In this document: in pieces, positions 61,504 through 64,000 of the stretch
How positions within the stretch are numbered: position 1 is the first letter of the stretch
How the letters are laid out: each line of letters starts with the position of its first letter
Origin: Micromonospora carbonacea
Lineage (GTDB): Bacteria; Actinomycetota; Actinomycetes; Mycobacteriales; Micromonosporaceae
DNA: 64,000 bases
Assembly: GCF_014205165.1 (NCBI RefSeq)
Contig: NZ_JACHMZ010000001.1
Span: 3,764,501 to 3,828,500 of the forward strand
Reading direction: 5' to 3'
Program-made: the position numbers and the translations under genes
The notes under the pieces: model-generated
The model's database searches: none
What the model was told of the DNA's origin: nothing
What the model saw: only the letters and a program-made list of their open reading frames with translations

Positions 61504-61547
61504 GCGCCGCGGCGGCCCGGCGGGGTCGCGGGGCCGCCGCGCGGCGC
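61504..61547 (-). terminator. Terminator after the PhoX-like gene
   Basis: A 15-bp stem with a two-base bulge (arms 61504-61518 and 61531-61547) and a 12-base loop, 13 bp beyond the stop. It separates the PhoX-like gene from the KAS III operon. Confidence 0.7.
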
Positions 61548-61559
61548 GTCCCCGGCCCG

Positions 61560-62918
61560 CTACCTGCGGAAGGGGCCGGTGATCTCGAACGTCGTGCCGG
61601 GGGCGTAGCAGTTGACGTACATGGTCCGCCGGTCGTCGGCGAAGCAGGCCCCGGCGAACTCGCCGTACGACGGCGCGGACTCGGTGCCGAGGTTCTGCCG
61701 GTTGCGGGCGAACAGGTACGGCTCGCCGTCGACCGTGGTGCCCATCAGGTAGCTGTCCCCGTCGCCGTCCTGGCAGAGCATCAGGCCGCCGGCCGGGGTC
61801 ATGCAGATGTTGTCGGGCGTCTTGTAGAGGTCCGCCTCCGGGTCGGTGCTGCGGAACACGACGACCAGCGTCAGCGTGTTGGCCGCCGGAACGTACCGCC
61901 ACACCTGGCCCTGGTGGTCGGCCTGGGAGCCGTGCTCGCGCACCGCGAAGGAGGAGACGAAGTAGGCCGCGCCGTCGGCGCCCCACCACGCGCCCTCCAG
62001 CTTCTGCGCGTGGGTCACGCCGCCGGGGCCGTAGTCCTGCAATCGCACGGGCACGCTCGTGGCGAGGGGGTCCGGCACGTCGAGCCACTCGACGCCGCCG
62101 AAGACGGCCCCGGGCTCTCCAACGGTGGACAGGTCGGCGACGCCGGGCACCCGCATCACCTGGAGCCGCCCGCCGGCCCGCAGGCTGCCGTGGCCGCCGA
62201 GCGGCCGGCGGGGCAGGAAGCGGTAGAAGCAGCCGAACTTCTCGCCGTAGGCGTCCTCGGTCTCGTACACGACGCCGGTGCGGGGGTCGACGCAGATCGC
62301 CTCGTGCGCGAAGCGGCCCATGGCCGTGAGTGGCGTCGGGTCCACGTTGCGGTCGGTGCGCCACGGGTCGACCTCGAAGATGAAGCCGTGGTCCTTCTCA
62401 TGGCCGTCCTCGCCCCGGCGGATCTCCGTCTCCTCACAGGTCAGCCACGTCCGCCAGGGGGTCACCCCGCCCGCGCAGTTGGTGGAGGTGCCACCCAGGC
62501 TGATCTGTTCGGCCACCCCGCGGGGCCCGACGACCAGCGTCGTGGTCCCGCCGACGGCGACGGGGTCGTAGGTCAGCTCGGCGGGCGCGACCACCGGCGC
62601 GAAAGCGCCCACCCGGTTCTCGTGGTTGCGGACGAGCCGGACGTCCCGGCCGGGGCCGGCGAACGCGGCCATGCCGTCGAAACTGCTGGGCGCGACGCCG
62701 GCCGGCGCGGTGCCACGCTCCCGGGAGAGGACCCGGTAACGGAATCCGCGGGGCAGGTCCAGCAGCCCGGCCGGGTCGGACACGAGCGCGCCGTATCCGC
62801 CCCCGTGGCCCGCGAGCGCGGGAGCCGCCGTGAAGAGCGCGTCAATTGTGCCCGAGAGCGCGACACCCGCGCCCATGATTCCTGTTTGCGCGAGGAAACT
62901 TCGCCGGTCGAGACCCAA
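61560..62918 (-). CDS. Tat-exported PhoX-like (DUF839) protein
   Basis: A 452-residue exported protein. The N-terminus MGLDRRSFLAQTGIMGAG is a twin-arginine signal followed by an Ala-rich cleavage region (about 35). The body matches the PhoX/DUF839 propeller: LVRNHENRVGAF, TWLTCEETE, DHGFIFEVDP, FAHEAICVDP and KTPDNICMTPAGGLMLCQDGDG. PhoX alkaline phosphatases use Ca2+ and Fe3+, and the Cys and Glu of the TCEE motif are metal-site residues in characterised members. Many actinomycete homologues are uncharacterised, so phosphatase activity is probable, not certain. Confidence 0.9.
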   Translation of the reverse strand: MGLDRRSFLAQTGIMGAGVALSGTIDALFTAAPALAGHGGGYGALVSDPAGLLDLPRGFRYRVLSRERGTAPAGVAPSSFDGMAAFAGPGRDVRLVRNHENRVGAFAPVVAPAELTYDPVAVGGTTTLVVGPRGVAEQISLGGTSTNCAGGVTPWRTWLTCEETEIRRGEDGHEKDHGFIFEVDPWRTDRNVDPTPLTAMGRFAHEAICVDPRTGVVYETEDAYGEKFGCFYRFLPRRPLGGHGSLRAGGRLQVMRVPGVADLSTVGEPGAVFGGVEWLDVPDPLATSVPVRLQDYGPGGVTHAQKLEGAWWGADGAAYFVSSFAVREHGSQADHQGQVWRYVPAANTLTLVVVFRSTDPEADLYKTPDNICMTPAGGLMLCQDGDGDSYLMGTTVDGEPYLFARNRQNLGTESAPSYGEFAGACFADDRRTMYVNCYAPGTTFEITGPFRR

Positions 62919-63140
62919 GACAGCTCCTTAGTGCGAGAAGGCGAGCAATCGTAACCGCTCAATACCGTGGCTGTCGTTGCGCGTTACCCGTACATCGTCC
63001 GCGCCGATGCCCCTATTTGTTTTCCGGACCCCCTGTCCCGGCGCGCCGGCGGGCGTCCGGCGCGTACCCCGCGCTGCTACGGTGCGGGCGTCGCGGCCCC
63101 GGAGCGGACGGGCCGGCGCACGGGGAGGGACGGGGCCGGG

Positions 63141-63980
63141 ATGCCGCTGCGCGTCGTCACGTACAACATCTGGGGCGTCGGGACGCCCCACCGGTACTGG
63201 CGCGACCGGGCCGTCCTGCGCGGGGCCCGGGCGGGCAGCCCGGCCCTCGCGGAGGCCGACGAGCCCCGGGTGTGGCGGCGGCGGGCCGCGCTGTTGACCC
63301 GGGCGCTGGCCGACGCCGACGCCGACCTGGTCGCCCTCCAGGAGGTGCCCGCGCCGGCCGGGTCGGGCGGCGGGCGGGCGCGGGAGCTGGCCGACGCGCT
63401 GCCCGGGCGGTGGGAGGTGGCCCACTCCGAACCCGGTCCGACGCCCGGCCTGGCCGTGCTCAGCCGCGGGCCCGTCGACTCGTGCCGGGTCTTCCCCGTG
63501 CCCGGCTTCGGCGGCTTCGGCGGGCACCCGGACGTGCTGGAGGTGTCGACGCCCGCCGTCACGGTCTGGGTGACGCACCTGCCGGTCGGGCCCGACGAGG
63601 CGAAGGAGGCGTGCCTGCGGGGCCTGGAGGCGGCGGCCGCCGCGGCCCCGCCGGAGCGCCCGCTGCTGGTCTGCGGCGACCTGAACTGCCCGGCGGACGG
63701 CGCGCTGATGGGCCGGCTGCGCGACCGGGGCGCGCTGGTCGACGCCTGGGCGGCCGCAGGCGGCCCACCGGCCGCGCTGACCATGCCCGTGCCGACGCCG
63801 ACCTGGCGGCTCGACCACGTCCTCGTGCGGGCCACCGACCCGGTCCGCGCGACCCGCCCGGCGCTGCTCGGCACCGCCTGCGACGACAGCGGCCAGTATC
63901 CCTCGGACCATTTCGGGGTGGCGCTGTCGCTCGACCTCGGCGCGCCCGCGCCGGGTCCTTCCGATCTCGCCTCGCATTGA
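63141..63980 (+). CDS. Endonuclease/exonuclease/phosphatase-family protein
   Basis: A 279-residue metal-dependent hydrolase of the EEP fold. It has VTYNIWG, VALQEV (metal Glu), a VWVTHLPVG His segment, CGDLNCP and SDHFGV at the C-terminus, all diagnostic. The ATG at 63141 follows GGGAGGGA and the conserved fold begins four residues later. No signal peptide is seen from this start. Substrate may be DNA, phospholipid or sugar-phosphate. The window ends 20 bp after its stop. Confidence 0.9.
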   Translation: MPLRVVTYNIWGVGTPHRYWRDRAVLRGARAGSPALAEADEPRVWRRRAALLTRALADADADLVALQEVPAPAGSGGGRARELADALPGRWEVAHSEPGPTPGLAVLSRGPVDSCRVFPVPGFGGFGGHPDVLEVSTPAVTVWVTHLPVGPDEAKEACLRGLEAAAAAAPPERPLLVCGDLNCPADGALMGRLRDRGALVDAWAAAGGPPAALTMPVPTPTWRLDHVLVRATDPVRATRPALLGTACDDSGQYPSDHFGVALSLDLGAPAPGPSDLASH

Positions 63981-64000
63981 CCGACGACAAAGCAAGTGGG

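Noticed and set aside
1..64000. tRNA, rRNA, insertion sequences or prophage genes
   Set aside because: No cloverleaf-like tRNA, rRNA segment, transposase or phage pattern was recognised on either strand by reading; a covariance-model scan was not possible.

Overview
The window reads as chromosome from a high-GC Gram-positive actinomycete, most like Micromonosporaceae. The grounds are the very GC-rich coding with strong third-position G/C, many ATGA/GTGA gene overlaps, GTG starts, Tat and lipobox signals, CBM2-tailed secreted hydrolases and a large iterative polyketide cluster. The genus is inferred from style only; no rRNA or tRNA gene was seen.

Region 1 (1-13,800, minus strand) is an arabinan/arabinose utilisation locus. 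It holds a secreted LamG-GH43 arabinanase-like enzyme (running off the left edge), a LacI regulator, araA, a complete YtfQ/YtfR/YtfT/YjfF-type sugar ABC importer, araD and araB. Four copies of a TGTGAGCG(C/T)TAACA-like palindrome flank the two ends and are probably the operators of the LacI protein.

Region 2 (13,800-25,200) holds a second LacI regulator with its own CGAAAGTTTCG motif, a five-gene oligopeptide ABC importer (dppABCDF-like), a STAS protein, an NhaA Na+/H+ antiporter, a secreted CE1-type esterase with a CBM2 module, and a TauE/SafE anion transporter.

Region 3 (25,200-49,400, plus strand) is the most interesting part: a PUFA-synthase-like ('secondary lipid') iterative PKS cluster. 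An AT-rich intergenic region precedes a 2590-aa megasynthase (two PfaD/nitronate-monooxygenase-like barrels, KS, AT, three near-identical ACPs, KR) and a 1649-aa partner (KS, AT, DH, phosphopantetheinyl transferase). A free ACP, an alpha/beta hydrolase and a PAPS-dependent sulfotransferase follow. Further downstream come an exported propeller-like protein, an LpqC-like lipoprotein esterase, a DrrAB-like exporter, and cysQ-cysD-cysN (PAP removal and sulfate activation). Together they suggest synthesis, sulfation or sulfation-driven olefin-forming release, and export of a polyketide lipid, with its own sulfur-activation genes. The product is unknown.

Region 4 (49,500-55,900) is housekeeping/regulatory: a TPR/YbjN-like protein, a small membrane protein, an NYN-LOTUS protein, an alpha/beta hydrolase, a double-VOC protein and a PAS-GGDEF-EAL protein.

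Region 5 (55,900-61,400, minus strand) is a tight five-gene operon: KAS III/OleA-like, family 2 glycosyltransferase, OleC-like AMP-forming enzyme, cytochrome P450, OleD-like dehydrogenase. It is a candidate beta-lactone/olefin-type natural-product pathway without an OleB hydrolase. The window ends with a Tat-exported PhoX-like protein and an endonuclease/exonuclease/phosphatase-family protein.
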